A stretch of DNA of 64,000 bases from Pseudacidovorax sp. RU35E (lineage in GTDB: Bacteria > Pseudomonadota > Gammaproteobacteria > Burkholderiales > Burkholderiaceae_C): assembly GCF_900156165.1 (NCBI RefSeq), contig NZ_FTMY01000006.1, positions 124,001-188,000 on the forward strand, in the 5' to 3' direction. The notes beneath the pieces are model-generated. The model saw nothing but the letters and a program-made list of their open reading frames with translations, made no database searches and had not been told where the DNA came from. The position numbers and the translations under genes were made by a program. Numbering within the stretch: position 1 is the stretch's first letter; each line of letters opens with the position of its first letter. Of the stretch, positions 21,242 through 29,214 are shown one piece after another.

Positions 21242-22273
21242 ATGAACAAGCGACAAGTCCTGCAGTCCTTCCTGGCCGCCTCGGCCTTCGCCTTCGGCCT
21301 GGGCACGGCCCACGCCCAGGCCACCACGCCGATCAAGTTCCAGCTGGACTGGCGCTTCGAAGGCCCCGCCGCCCTGTTCCTGCATCCGGCCGCCAAGGGC
21401 TACTTCAAGCAGGCCGGCATCGACGTGACCATCGACGCCGGCAACGGCTCGGGCGGCACCGTCACCCGCGTGGCCTCGGGCGCCTACGACATGGGCTTCG
21501 CCGACCTGGCGGCGCTGATGGAGTTCCACGCCAACAACCCCGACAGCCCCAACAAGCCGGTCGCGGTCATGATGGTCTACAACAACACGCCGGCCTCGGC
21601 CATGGCGCTCAAGAAGAGCGGCATCACCAAGCCGGCCGACCTGTCGGGCAAGAAGCTGGGCGCCCCGGTGTTCGACGCCGGCCGCCGCGCCTTCCCCATC
21701 TTCGCCAAGGCCAACAACATCACCAACGTCACCTGGACGGCGATGGACCCGACGCTGCGCGAGACCATGCTGATGCGCGGCGACATCGACGCCATCACCG
21801 GCTTCACCTTCACCTCGCTGCTCAACCTCGAAGCCCGCGGCGCCAAGGCCAGCGACGTGGTGGTGCTGCCCTATCCCGACTACGGCGTGAAGCTCTACGG
21901 CAACGCCATCATCGTGTCGCCCAAGCTGCTGGCCGAGAAGCCGCAGGTGGTCAAGGCCTTCCTGTCGGCCTTCGCCAAGGGCGCCAAGGAAGTCATCGCC
22001 AGCCCGGCCGTGGCCATCGAGTCGGTCAAGGCACGCGACGGCATCATCGACACCAAGCTCGAGACGCGCCGCCTGCAGCTGGCCATCGACACCGTCATCA
22101 ACAGCCCCGATGCCCGCGCCGAAGGCTTCGGCAACGTGGTGCCGGCGCGCCTGGCACTGATGGCCTCGCAGGTGTCCGACGCCTACGGCACCAAGACCCG
22201 CGTCAAGCCCGAAGCGATCTGGAACGGCACCGTGCTGCCGCCGGCCGCCGAGCTGGCCATCCTCAAGAAGTAA
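21242..22273 (+). CDS. ABC transporter periplasmic binding protein, SsuA/NMT1-like
   Basis: 343-residue solute receptor with a cleavable signal peptide (MNKRQVLQSFLAASAFAFGL..., cut after AHA-Q around residue 24). The mature part opens IKFQLDWRFEGPAALFL, typical of the NMT1/SsuA/TauA fold that binds sulfonates, taurine, nitrate or pyrimidine-like compounds. It starts a three-gene operon with its own ATPase and permease, so the importer is complete. A paralogous orphan receptor lies at 39923-40951. The ligand cannot be read from the sequence. Confidence 0.9.
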   Translation: MNKRQVLQSFLAASAFAFGLGTAHAQATTPIKFQLDWRFEGPAALFLHPAAKGYFKQAGIDVTIDAGNGSGGTVTRVASGAYDMGFADLAALMEFHANNPDSPNKPVAVMMVYNNTPASAMALKKSGITKPADLSGKKLGAPVFDAGRRAFPIFAKANNITNVTWTAMDPTLRETMLMRGDIDAITGFTFTSLLNLEARGAKASDVVVLPYPDYGVKLYGNAIIVSPKLLAEKPQVVKAFLSAFAKGAKEVIASPAVAIESVKARDGIIDTKLETRRLQLAIDTVINSPDARAEGFGNVVPARLALMASQVSDAYGTKTRVKPEAIWNGTVLPPAAELAILKK

Positions 22274-22352
22274 GCGGCGCCCGCGCCTTCTCTCCCTCGG
22301 CCTGTGGCCGGCCCGTTGCGGCCGGCGCAGGCCGGTTTCTTGTGCACCGCCC

Positions 22353-23198
22353 ATGGACACGCAAAACGCCCCCCCCTTCGTCGACTTCCAGGACGTCTGG
22401 CTCGCCTACAACGAGCAGCTGCTGCGCGAGAACCACTTCGCCGTCGAGGCCATCGACCTCCAGGTGAAGAAGGGCGAGTTCATCGCCATCGTCGGGCCCT
22501 CGGGCTGCGGCAAGTCCACCTTCATGAAGCTCACCACCGGGCTGCGCATGCCGTCGATGGGCCGAATCCGCATCGACGGCCAGCCGGTGACCGGGCCGCT
22601 CAAGATCTCGGGCATGGCCTTCCAGGCGCCGTCGCTGCTGCCCTGGCGCACCACGGTCGACAACGTGCTGCTGCCGCTGGAGATCGTGGAGCCCTACCGA
22701 TCCACCTTCAAGGCCAAGAAGAAGGAATACGAGGAGCGCGCCCGTCGCCTGCTGCAGAAGGTGGGCCTGGCCGGCTACGAGGACAAGTTCCCCTGGCAGC
22801 TGTCGGGCGGCATGCAGCAGCGCGCCAGCATCTGCCGCGCGCTGATCCACGAGCCCAAGATGCTGCTGCTGGACGAGCCCTTCGGCGCGCTCGATGCCTT
22901 CACCCGCGAAGAGCTTTGGTGCATCCTGCGCGACCTGTGGACCGAGCAGCGCTTCAACGTGATCCTGGTGACGCACGACCTGCGCGAGTCGGTCTTCCTG
23001 GCCGACACGGTGTACGTGATGAGCAAGTCGCCAGGCCGCTTCGTGGTCAAGCGCGAGATCGAGCTGCCGCGCCCGCGCGAGCTCGAAGTGACCTACACCA
23101 AGGAATTCAGCGACATCGTGCACGAGCTGCGCGGCCACATCGGCGCCATCCGCCAGGGCGCCGCCGCCGGTGCGCCCGCCGTGCCGCTGCCGCAGTAA
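22353..23198 (+). CDS. ABC transporter ATP-binding protein, SsuB/TauB-like
   Basis: 281-residue ATPase of a nitrate/sulfonate/taurine-type importer. Walker A is GPSGCGKST, the signature is LSGGMQQRASICRAL, Walker B is MLLLDEPFGALD, and the H-loop histidine is in VTHDLRE. An insertion around YRSTFKAKKKEYEE distinguishes it slightly from classic SsuB. It sits between the binding protein (79-nt gap) and the permease (24-nt gap), so the three act together at the inner membrane. Confidence 0.93.
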   Translation: MDTQNAPPFVDFQDVWLAYNEQLLRENHFAVEAIDLQVKKGEFIAIVGPSGCGKSTFMKLTTGLRMPSMGRIRIDGQPVTGPLKISGMAFQAPSLLPWRTTVDNVLLPLEIVEPYRSTFKAKKKEYEERARRLLQKVGLAGYEDKFPWQLSGGMQQRASICRALIHEPKMLLLDEPFGALDAFTREELWCILRDLWTEQRFNVILVTHDLRESVFLADTVYVMSKSPGRFVVKREIELPRPRELEVTYTKEFSDIVHELRGHIGAIRQGAAAGAPAVPLPQ

Positions 23199-23222
23199 CC
23201 ACGCTCAGGGAACCGTCCGCCC

Positions 23223-23990
23223 ATGAACAACAAATTGCTCGAACGCTGGTCGCCGTGGCTGCTGCTGGTGGCCGTGATCCTGCTGTGGCAGATCATCTGC
23301 TCGGCCTTCGCCGTCTCGGAATTCATCTTCCCCAGCCCCTGGCGCATCTGGACCCAGTTCTGGGAATTCAAGGCCATCATCGCCGGCCATGCCTGGCGCA
23401 CCTTCTGGGTGACGATGGCGGGCTTCGGCCTGGCCATCGTGGTGGGCGTGCTGCTGGGCTTCGTGATCGGCAGCTCGCGCCTGGCCTATGCCGCCATGTA
23501 TCCGCTGATGACGGCCTTCAACGCCCTGCCCAAGGCGGCCTTCGTGCCCATCCTGGTGGTGTGGTTCGGCATCGGCGTCGGGCCGGCCATCCTCACCGCC
23601 TTCCTCATCAGCTTCTTCCCGATCATGGTCAACATCGCCACCGGCCTGGCCACGCTGGAGCCGGAGCTGGAGGACGTGCTGCGGGTGCTGGGCGCCAAGC
23701 GCTGGGACGTGCTGATGAAGATCGGCCTGCCGCGCTCCATGCCCTACTTCTATGCCTCGCTCAAGGTGGCGATCACGCTGGCCTTCGTGGGCACCACGGT
23801 GTCGGAGATGACCGCCGCCAACGAGGGCATCGGCTACCTGCTGATCTCGGCCGGCTCGGCCATGCAGATGGGCCTGGCCTTCGCCGGCCTGATGGTGGTG
23901 GGCGCCATGGCGATGGTCATGTACGAACTCTTCAGCGCGCTGGAAAAGCACACCACGGCCTGGGCGCACCGGGGCACGCAGGGCGGCTGA
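23223..23990 (+). CDS. ABC transporter permease, SsuC/TauC-like
   Basis: 255-residue inner-membrane permease with about six membrane segments; the cytoplasmic EAA loop that docks the ATPase is in LEDVLRVLGAKRWDVLMKI. Last gene of the importer operon. Its stop is only 28 nt from the end of the converging TetR gene, and no terminator is visible in that gap. Confidence 0.92.
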   Translation: MNNKLLERWSPWLLLVAVILLWQIICSAFAVSEFIFPSPWRIWTQFWEFKAIIAGHAWRTFWVTMAGFGLAIVVGVLLGFVIGSSRLAYAAMYPLMTAFNALPKAAFVPILVVWFGIGVGPAILTAFLISFFPIMVNIATGLATLEPELEDVLRVLGAKRWDVLMKIGLPRSMPYFYASLKVAITLAFVGTTVSEMTAANEGIGYLLISAGSAMQMGLAFAGLMVVGAMAMVMYELFSALEKHTTAWAHRGTQGG

Positions 23991-24018
23991 GCGCCGTCAG
24001 GCCCGGCGCGCCGCCCGG

Positions 24019-24654
24019 CTACTTCTGCCGGACGGCTCGCGGCGCCTTCTTGGCGGGTGCCGCGACAGTGGGGGCCGCGGGCGGCGCCAGAAGCGTGGCG
24101 AAGACCATCGCCACGAAGTCGTCGTAGGGCTGGTCGCCTCGCACCACCTTCGCGCGGATCAGCGTGCCCTGCCAGGCATTGAGCACGAAACGGGCGAGCA
24201 CCGGCGCATCGGTGGCGGCGGCCACCGAGCCGTCGGCCTGGGCCTGACGGATGACCCCGGCGATGGCCACACTCCAATGGTGGAAGAGCCGCCCGAATTC
24301 GGCACGCGAAGTCTCGTGGCTGTCGGCGATCTCCGAACTCAGCGCGCCGAGGAAGCAGCCGCTACGGTAGCCGCGGTCCTTCACCGTCTTCCAGTTGGCG
24401 CGGAAGTGGCGCCTCAGCCGCTCCAGCGGGGCCAGCTTCTCGTCGTGCAGCACCTCGATGCCGTTGCGGGCGATGTAGGCCTGCAGCGCTTCCAGCGCCA
24501 GTTTCTCTTTGCTGTCGAAGTGGTTGTAGAACGAGCCCTTGGGCACCCCGGCCGCATCGGTCAGGTCCTGCACGCTCGCCCCGTTGAAGCCATGCACCTC
24601 GAACACATCGAGGGCGGCATCCACGAGCTTGTGCCGGACACTGGGTCTTCCCAT
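24019..24654 (-). CDS. TetR/AcrR family transcriptional regulator
   Basis: 211-residue repressor. The N-terminal helix-turn-helix covers about 8-55 (ALDVFEVHGFNGASVQDL...GVPKGSFYNHF), very close to the family consensus; the C-terminal ligand domain is of the TetR_C type found in NemR/AcuR-like regulators (YRSGCFLGALSSEIAD). It ends in an Ala/Pro/Lys tail. Divergent from the PLD-family lipoprotein gene. A palindrome GACCGGTC lies in that gap and again upstream of the SnoaL-like gene, which defines a probable three-gene regulon. A reactive Cys in GCFLGAL could sense electrophiles, as in NemR, but this is a guess. Confidence 0.9.
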   Translation of the reverse strand: MGRPSVRHKLVDAALDVFEVHGFNGASVQDLTDAAGVPKGSFYNHFDSKEKLALEALQAYIARNGIEVLHDEKLAPLERLRRHFRANWKTVKDRGYRSGCFLGALSSEIADSHETSRAEFGRLFHHWSVAIAGVIRQAQADGSVAAATDAPVLARFVLNAWQGTLIRAKVVRGDQPYDDFVAMVFATLLAPPAAPTVAAPAKKAPRAVRQK

Positions 24655-24694
24655 GGCTGATCGTCCTTGCGCGGGAGGTTGAACAGGGCCCGCA

Positions 24695-24742
24695 TTGTGC
24701 CAGCCGGTCCGCCCGTCCATAATATGACCGGTCGTCTTGAAT
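24695..24742 (+). promoter_or_regulatory. Promoter and TetR-type operator of the PLD-family gene
   Basis: TTGTGC (24695-24700), a 17-nt spacer, and CATAAT (24718-24723) form a sigma70-type promoter. The palindrome GACCGGTC (24726-24733) follows at once, where a repressor would block transcription start. The 22 nt at 24721-24742 recur exactly upstream of the SnoaL-like gene at 26919-26940, in the same orientation relative to the gene. Confidence 0.7.
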
Positions 24743-24826
24743 GCGGTCCGTCCCGACTGTGGGCCAGACGTGACAAGGCCGAATGCCGCCTCGCGCATGC
24801 CGGCCCTCGCTTCAAGGAGATCACCG

Positions 24827-26410
24827 ATGAACATTTTCGCTGGCGTGCGCTGGTGGTCGGCGTTGGCGAGCCTCGCGCTGCTGGTCAGCCTGCAGGGCTG
24901 CGTGGCGCTGACGCCGTCGCACAACACACCCGTCGCGGCGATGCCCGCGTCGCCGCAGGACTTTCTTTCGCGCGCCGCAGCACAACCCGGATTGGGGCCG
25001 CAGGAGTCGGCCTTCCGTCCGCTGGCACTGAGCGCCTATGCCCTCGATGCGCGCCTGGCCCTGATCGCCCGGGCCCAGCGCAGCATCGACGTGCAGTACT
25101 ACCTTCTCCAGTCCGACGGCGTCGGGCGCCACTTCCTGAGGGCGCTACGCGATGCGGCGCTGCGCGGCGTGCGTGTGCGCGTGTTGGTCGACGACCTCTA
25201 CACCACGGGCACGCAGGACCTGCTCGCCGACTTCGAAGCCACGCCGAACGTGGAAGTGCGGCTGTTCAATCCCTTCCCCGCGGGGCGGCGGCTCGACGCG
25301 ACACGATGGGGGCTGGCGCTGTTCGACATCTCGCGCCTCAACCGGCGCATGCACAACAAGCTGCTGGTGGCGGACGGCGTGCTGGCCGTGGTCGGCGGGC
25401 GCAACATGGCGGACGAGTATTTCCTGCAGCACGCCAGTGGCAACTTCGCGGACTTCGACCTGTTGGTGACCGGCGCCGCGGTGCCCGCGTTGGCGGTAGG
25501 CTTCGACGCCTACTGGAACAGCTCGCGCGTCCATGCCCTGGCCCGCCTGCTGCCCTCCGACGAGCCGCCAGCCCTGCGGCAGGCCCGCTTCGACGCCGCA
25601 ACCGCCCAGTCGCACGACACGCTGCCGCCGCTGCCTGCGGCCGCGCAGGACCTGCTGGGCTATGGCCCCGTCTCCGCGGCGCTGATGCATCCCCCCATGA
25701 AGATGCTGCGCGGCACCGTGCAGGTCCTCGTCGACGACCCCGAGAAGGCCGCCGGCCGGGCCGAGGACGGCGACGACCCGGACACCGTGACCCAGCAGAC
25801 GCTGGCAGCCATCCTGCGCACGCAGCGTGAACTGCTGCTGGTCTCGCCCTACTTCGTGCCGGGCGAGCGCGGCATGGCCGCAATCCGCGAGGGCCGGCGC
25901 AAGGGCGTGGCCATCACGCTGGTGACCAACTCGCTCGCGGCCACCGACGAGTCCTTCGTGAGCGCCGCCTTCGCGCGCTATCGCCCCATGCTGCTGCGCG
26001 AAGGCGTGCAGGTGGTGGAGATCAGCCCCAAGGTGCTCGATCGGGAACCCGCCGCGCACCGGCGGGGTGGCTCCAGTGCGGGACGCATGCACGTCAAGGG
26101 CTTCGTCATCGATCGCCGCATCACCTTCGTGGGCTCGATGAACATGGACTTCCGCTCATCCCGCCTGAACACCGAGGTCGGCCTGCTGGTGGATTCGCCC
26201 GCACTGGCGGAGGACGTGATCCGGCTGATCGACACGCTGAGGCGCCTCGGCAGCTACCAGTTGCGGTTGTCGACCGACGATCAACATGTGCAGTGGGTCG
26301 AGACCAGCGATGGCCAGGCCCAGGTCTACGACGACGAACCGGGCGTGGATCTGGCTACCCGCCTGAAGATCTTCTTCTTTTCGCGGCTGATCAGCGAAAA
26401 GCTGCTGTAG
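24827..26410 (+). CDS. Phospholipase D family lipoprotein, cardiolipin synthase-like
   Basis: 527-residue member of the PLD superfamily with two HKD motifs, H176xK178x4D183 (RMHNKLLVAD) and H422xK424x4D429 (RMHVKGFVID), each followed by the GGRN/GSMN stretch; both active sites look intact. The N-terminus is a lipoprotein-like signal (SLALLVSLQGC, lipid Cys25), so it probably acts in the envelope. The nearest characterised relatives I recall are ClsC/YmdC-type cardiolipin synthases. ATG 24827 has an AAGGAG site; an earlier in-frame ATG would begin inside the operator and was rejected. Regulated by the divergent TetR protein, judging from the operator. Confidence 0.88.
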   Translation: MNIFAGVRWWSALASLALLVSLQGCVALTPSHNTPVAAMPASPQDFLSRAAAQPGLGPQESAFRPLALSAYALDARLALIARAQRSIDVQYYLLQSDGVGRHFLRALRDAALRGVRVRVLVDDLYTTGTQDLLADFEATPNVEVRLFNPFPAGRRLDATRWGLALFDISRLNRRMHNKLLVADGVLAVVGGRNMADEYFLQHASGNFADFDLLVTGAAVPALAVGFDAYWNSSRVHALARLLPSDEPPALRQARFDAATAQSHDTLPPLPAAAQDLLGYGPVSAALMHPPMKMLRGTVQVLVDDPEKAAGRAEDGDDPDTVTQQTLAAILRTQRELLLVSPYFVPGERGMAAIREGRRKGVAITLVTNSLAATDESFVSAAFARYRPMLLREGVQVVEISPKVLDREPAAHRRGGSSAGRMHVKGFVIDRRITFVGSMNMDFRSSRLNTEVGLLVDSPALAEDVIRLIDTLRRLGSYQLRLSTDDQHVQWVETSDGQAQVYDDEPGVDLATRLKIFFFSRLISEKLL

Positions 26411-26446
26411 GAGCAGTCACCGCCCGGCGCCATGTGCCGGACCGAG

Positions 26447-26480
26447 GCGTTCCGGTACCCAGCGCGGGGTGCCGGAACGC
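26447..26480. terminator. Hairpin between converging PLD-family and SnoaL-like genes
   Basis: 14-bp stem with one G-U pair (26447-26460 with 26467-26480) and a 6-nt loop. It lies 36 nt after the PLD-family stop and just before the SnoaL stop on the other strand. There is no T run on either side, so it may be a weak or Rho-assisted two-way terminator. Confidence 0.45.
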
Positions 26481-26486
26481 CGCGCT

Positions 26487-26858
26487 TCAGGCGATCGGGA
26501 ACATCGCGTTGCCGGTCAGCGTCTGCGCAGCGGGCACCTCTTCCTGGATCACGTCCCAGTGCTCGACGAGTCGCCCGTCCTTCACGCGAAAGATGTCCAC
26601 GCCGATCATGGTCTTGCCGCTCCAGTTGACGTACCGGCCGTGGATGGACACGAACTCGCCGTCGTCCAGCACCAGGCCGGGCTCGTAGCGGAAGTCCGCC
26701 GGCAGGCTGGGAATGACCTGCCGAAAAAAGGCCAGGCCATTGGGCATGCGCGGGTTGTGCTGCACATAGCCAGCGTCCCAGTAGGCGTCGAGGGCGCCAA
26801 GATCGCGTTGGCCGAACAGCCGCGTCATGGCGGCGAGGACCAGTTCCTTGTTGTTCAT
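26487..26858 (-). CDS. SnoaL-like / NTF2-fold protein
   Basis: 123-residue protein of the SnoaL polyketide-cyclase-like family (NTF2 fold), which includes many ester cyclases, small hydrolases and binding proteins. The fold is recognised from AYWDAGYVQHNPRMPNG and from GRYVNWSGKTMIGVDIFRVK, followed by the HWDVIQE end. The start MNNKELVLAAMTRLFGQ follows a GGAG site. Its promoter carries the same operator as the PLD-family gene, so the TetR regulator probably controls it. Substrate unknown. Confidence 0.8.
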   Translation of the reverse strand: MNNKELVLAAMTRLFGQRDLGALDAYWDAGYVQHNPRMPNGLAFFRQVIPSLPADFRYEPGLVLDDGEFVSIHGRYVNWSGKTMIGVDIFRVKDGRLVEHWDVIQEEVPAAQTLTGNAMFPIA

Positions 26859-26918
26859 GGAGGCTCCGGATAAGAAGGAGTGGCCGCACAAAAGGCCACG
26901 GATACGGGACAGTGGTCG

Positions 26919-26966
26919 ATTCAAGACGACCGGTCATATTCTGCCTGCACGTCCTGGCGGACACAA
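26919..26966 (-). promoter_or_regulatory. Promoter and TetR-type operator of the SnoaL-like gene
   Basis: On the minus strand, TTGTGT (26966-26961), a 17-nt spacer and CAGAAT (26943-26938) are followed by the palindrome GACCGGTC (26935-26928). The arrangement copies the PLD-family promoter base for base over 22 nt (26919-26940), with matching -35 position and spacing. Confidence 0.68.
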
Positions 26967-27133
26967 TCGCTGTCTGGATACCACTGTGCTCTTGCGAGAT
27001 GCCCGGCCAGTCAGCAGCGGCGCCCAACCAGGCCGTGTTGTTGCCCTGCGAGGTCTGCCCGATGCCTTTGGCGCGACCGGACGCGGCTAGCCACCACCTT
27101 GCCGGCGTGCGGTCAGCACGGCGCCCGATCCGA

Positions 27134-27161
27134 TTGACATGCAGGCATTCACCTGCATAAT
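27134..27161 (+). promoter_or_regulatory. Promoter and dyad operator of the arsR-like gene
   Basis: Consensus -35 TTGACA (27134-27139), 16-nt spacer, CATAAT (27156-27161). Between the boxes lies a perfect inverted repeat ATGCAGG-N6-CCTGCAT (27139-27158). This is the layout expected for an autorepressing ArsR protein. The start codon is 22 nt downstream of the -10. Confidence 0.75.
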
Positions 27162-27183
27162 CAACACACACCCGCACGAACGA

Positions 27184-27498
27184 ATGGATGAAGACAAGGT
27201 TTTCAAGGCTCTGGCCGACCCAACGCGCAGGAAGCTGCTGGACCTGCTGTACGAGAACAACGGGCAGACGCTGGGCGAACTTTGCGAACACCTCGACATG
27301 GCGCGCCAGTCGACCACGCAGCACCTCGGCATCCTCGAGGCCGCACAGCTGGTGACGATCGTCTGGCGTGGCCGCGAGAAGCTGCACTTCATCAATCCGG
27401 TGCCGCTGCACGAGGTCTACGAGCGCTGGGTGCGGAAGTTCGAGCGCCACCGCCTCGGCCTGCTGCATGACCTGAAGAAGCAACTCGAAGGAGAGTGA
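27184..27498 (+). CDS. ArsR family winged-helix regulator
   Basis: 104-residue winged-helix repressor. MDEDKVFKALADPTRRKLLDLL is the usual opening, and ARQSTTQHLGILEAAQLV is the recognition helix region. No metal-binding CxC is present, so it belongs to the non-metal branch that pairs with SRPBCC proteins. The ATG at 27184 is favoured over an upstream one at 27139 that would start within the promoter. It precedes the SRPBCC gene by 2 nt, and that protein probably senses or handles the ligand. Confidence 0.88.
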   Translation: MDEDKVFKALADPTRRKLLDLLYENNGQTLGELCEHLDMARQSTTQHLGILEAAQLVTIVWRGREKLHFINPVPLHEVYERWVRKFERHRLGLLHDLKKQLEGE

Positions 27499-27500
27499 GG

Positions 27501-27959
27501 ATGAGCAAGACCTGTTTCGTCTATGTGACGTATATCCGCTCGACGCCGGAGAAGGTGTTCGAAGCGATCACCCGGCCAGAGATCGCACGGCGCTATTGGG
27601 GCCACGAGAACGTCTCCGACTGGCAGCCCGGGTCTGCCTGGCAGCACGTGCGCGCCAACGATGCGCGCACCGTCGAACTGGTGGGCGAGGTACTCGAAGT
27701 CACGCCGCCGACCCGGCTGGTCATCTCCTGGGCCAACGCCTCGCAGGCCAGCGATCCGGCAAGCCGCAGTCGCGTGAGCTTCGACATCGTCGAGTACCAG
27801 GGCATGGTGCGGCTGACCGTGACCCACGACGAGCTGGAGGCCGGCAGCGGCATGGCCAACGGCATCCAGAAGGGCTGGCCGATCGTGCTGTCCAGCCTCA
27901 AGTCCCTGCTCGAGACCGGCGAAGGCATCGACGTCTTCGCCCAACCCACGCAGGCCTGA
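27501..27959 (+). CDS. SRPBCC (AHSA1-like) domain protein
   Basis: 152-residue START/Bet v1-fold protein of the AHSA1 group; these have a deep hydrophobic cavity and often pair with ArsR regulators. Recognisable from YIRSTPEKVFEAITRPEIARRYWG near the N-terminus and LTVTHDELEAGSG later. Ligand unknown. Same operon as the ArsR gene (start within 5 nt of its stop) and likely cotranscribed with the GFA-like gene 13 nt further on. Confidence 0.85.
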   Translation: MSKTCFVYVTYIRSTPEKVFEAITRPEIARRYWGHENVSDWQPGSAWQHVRANDARTVELVGEVLEVTPPTRLVISWANASQASDPASRSRVSFDIVEYQGMVRLTVTHDELEAGSGMANGIQKGWPIVLSSLKSLLETGEGIDVFAQPTQA

Positions 27960-27972
27960 ACAGGCGGTCGCC

Positions 27973-28386
27973 ATGAACGAGCCTTACACCAGCGGATGCG
28001 CATGCGGCGCGGTGCGTTTCAGCATGCCGCATGCGCCTGTGTTCCAGAACCACTGTCAGTGCCGGGACTGCCAGCGCCGCAGCGGTACAGGCCATGGCTC
28101 CTGGCTGACCTTCGCGTCGAGCGCCGAGCTGGCCTTGACCGGCGAAGTGCGGCACTGGGAGACAGTGGGCGACAGTGGAAACACCAAGATCCACGCCTTC
28201 TGCCCGGCGTGCGGCACATCGGTGGCCCTGCGCTTCACCGCCATGCCCGATCTGGTCGCCGTGCCTGCCGGCAGCCTGGACGAGCCGGCGCGCTTTGCGC
28301 CGCAGGTGGTGACCTACCGCGTGCGCGGCCCGACCTGGGACCGCGTGGATCCGTCGCTCACGGCCTTCGAGCGCATGCCGGGCTAG
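27973..28386 (+). CDS. GFA family zinc protein
   Basis: 137-residue protein of the glutathione-dependent formaldehyde-activating (Gfa/CENP-V) family. Zinc-ligand cysteines are all visible: GCACGAV (C9, C11), HCQCRDCQ (C28, C30, C33) and FCPACGT (C77, C80). True Gfa activity on glutathione-formaldehyde is shown for only a few members, so the reaction is uncertain. Third gene behind the ArsR promoter. Confidence 0.86.
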   Translation: MNEPYTSGCACGAVRFSMPHAPVFQNHCQCRDCQRRSGTGHGSWLTFASSAELALTGEVRHWETVGDSGNTKIHAFCPACGTSVALRFTAMPDLVAVPAGSLDEPARFAPQVVTYRVRGPTWDRVDPSLTAFERMPG

Positions 28387-28489
28387 GGTTGGCGGCGCGA
28401 TGAATGGGGGCCGCGCTGCTTCGCGACGGGACAGGAGCAGGCGCGGCGCAGCCGAAGGGAAACGGCCCTTTGCCCAAGGTCAGCCGGCC

Positions 28490-28903
28490 CTAGGCAGCCG
28501 AGCCGTCCGCCCAGCCTGTCTCGATCACGGTCTTTACTTCCGTCATGAGCTTGTGCACGGGGCATTTGCCGGCCACGCGCAGCAACTCGTCGCGCTGGGC
28601 ATCGCTGAGCGCGCCGCCCACCTGCAGTCTGGCGGACAGACGGTAGGTGCCCTGCCGCTCCTGGCTGGCGTCGCGGTCGACGTCGACCTGGATGTCCTCG
28701 ACCGGGATGTCGCGCCGCTGTGCGTACAGCAGCATCGTGATCGCCTTGCAGGCGGCCAGCGCGGCGTCGTAGAGGTCGTGCGGCTCGGGGCCGGCGTCGG
28801 TGCCGCCGCCGGCGATCGAAGCGTCGATGGTGATGGCGTGGCCGCGGATCTGCAGCGTGTGGGCAGTGCCGCTGCTGCCGTTGCGGCGAACGGTGACGGT
28901 CAT
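28490..28903 (-). CDS. OsmC/Ohr-like peroxiredoxin family protein
   Basis: 137-residue OsmC-fold protein; relatives reduce organic hydroperoxides with a Cys pair. Both cysteines are visible, in ALAACKAITMLLY and AGKCPVHKLMTEV, as expected for an active member. The start MTVTVRRNGSSGT was chosen; a longer frame to 29008 adds a low-complexity tail with no support. Converges with the GFA gene across a 103-nt gap that holds no obvious terminator. Confidence 0.86.
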   Translation of the reverse strand: MTVTVRRNGSSGTAHTLQIRGHAITIDASIAGGGTDAGPEPHDLYDAALAACKAITMLLYAQRRDIPVEDIQVDVDRDASQERQGTYRLSARLQVGGALSDAQRDELLRVAGKCPVHKLMTEVKTVIETGWADGSAA

Positions 28904-29115
28904 TCGGGGCTCCTGGATTGGACGGAAGGAATGGAAGGGGTCGGCTGGACCGCGTGGGCCTCGGCCGGACTCCGCTGGACGACGACTGAGCACTGTCTTC
29001 GAAGTCAATGCTTCGCTCGAGCACGGGCCGATGTCTAGAAGGGACGATACAGGGGAACCAAGCCCCGGCTACGCGTAACGCCGAGGGGCACGTCGCCTGC
29101 GCCGCGCGCACCGAG

Positions 29116-29192
<77 letters not shown>

Positions 29193-29214
29193 GCGCAGCG
29201 TATGCTCGCGCGCC

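Noticed and set aside
24737-24826. Earlier ATG of the PLD-family gene at 24737
   Set aside because: It would begin inside the operator that follows the -10 box, leaving no room for a ribosome site, and would bury the lipoprotein signal.
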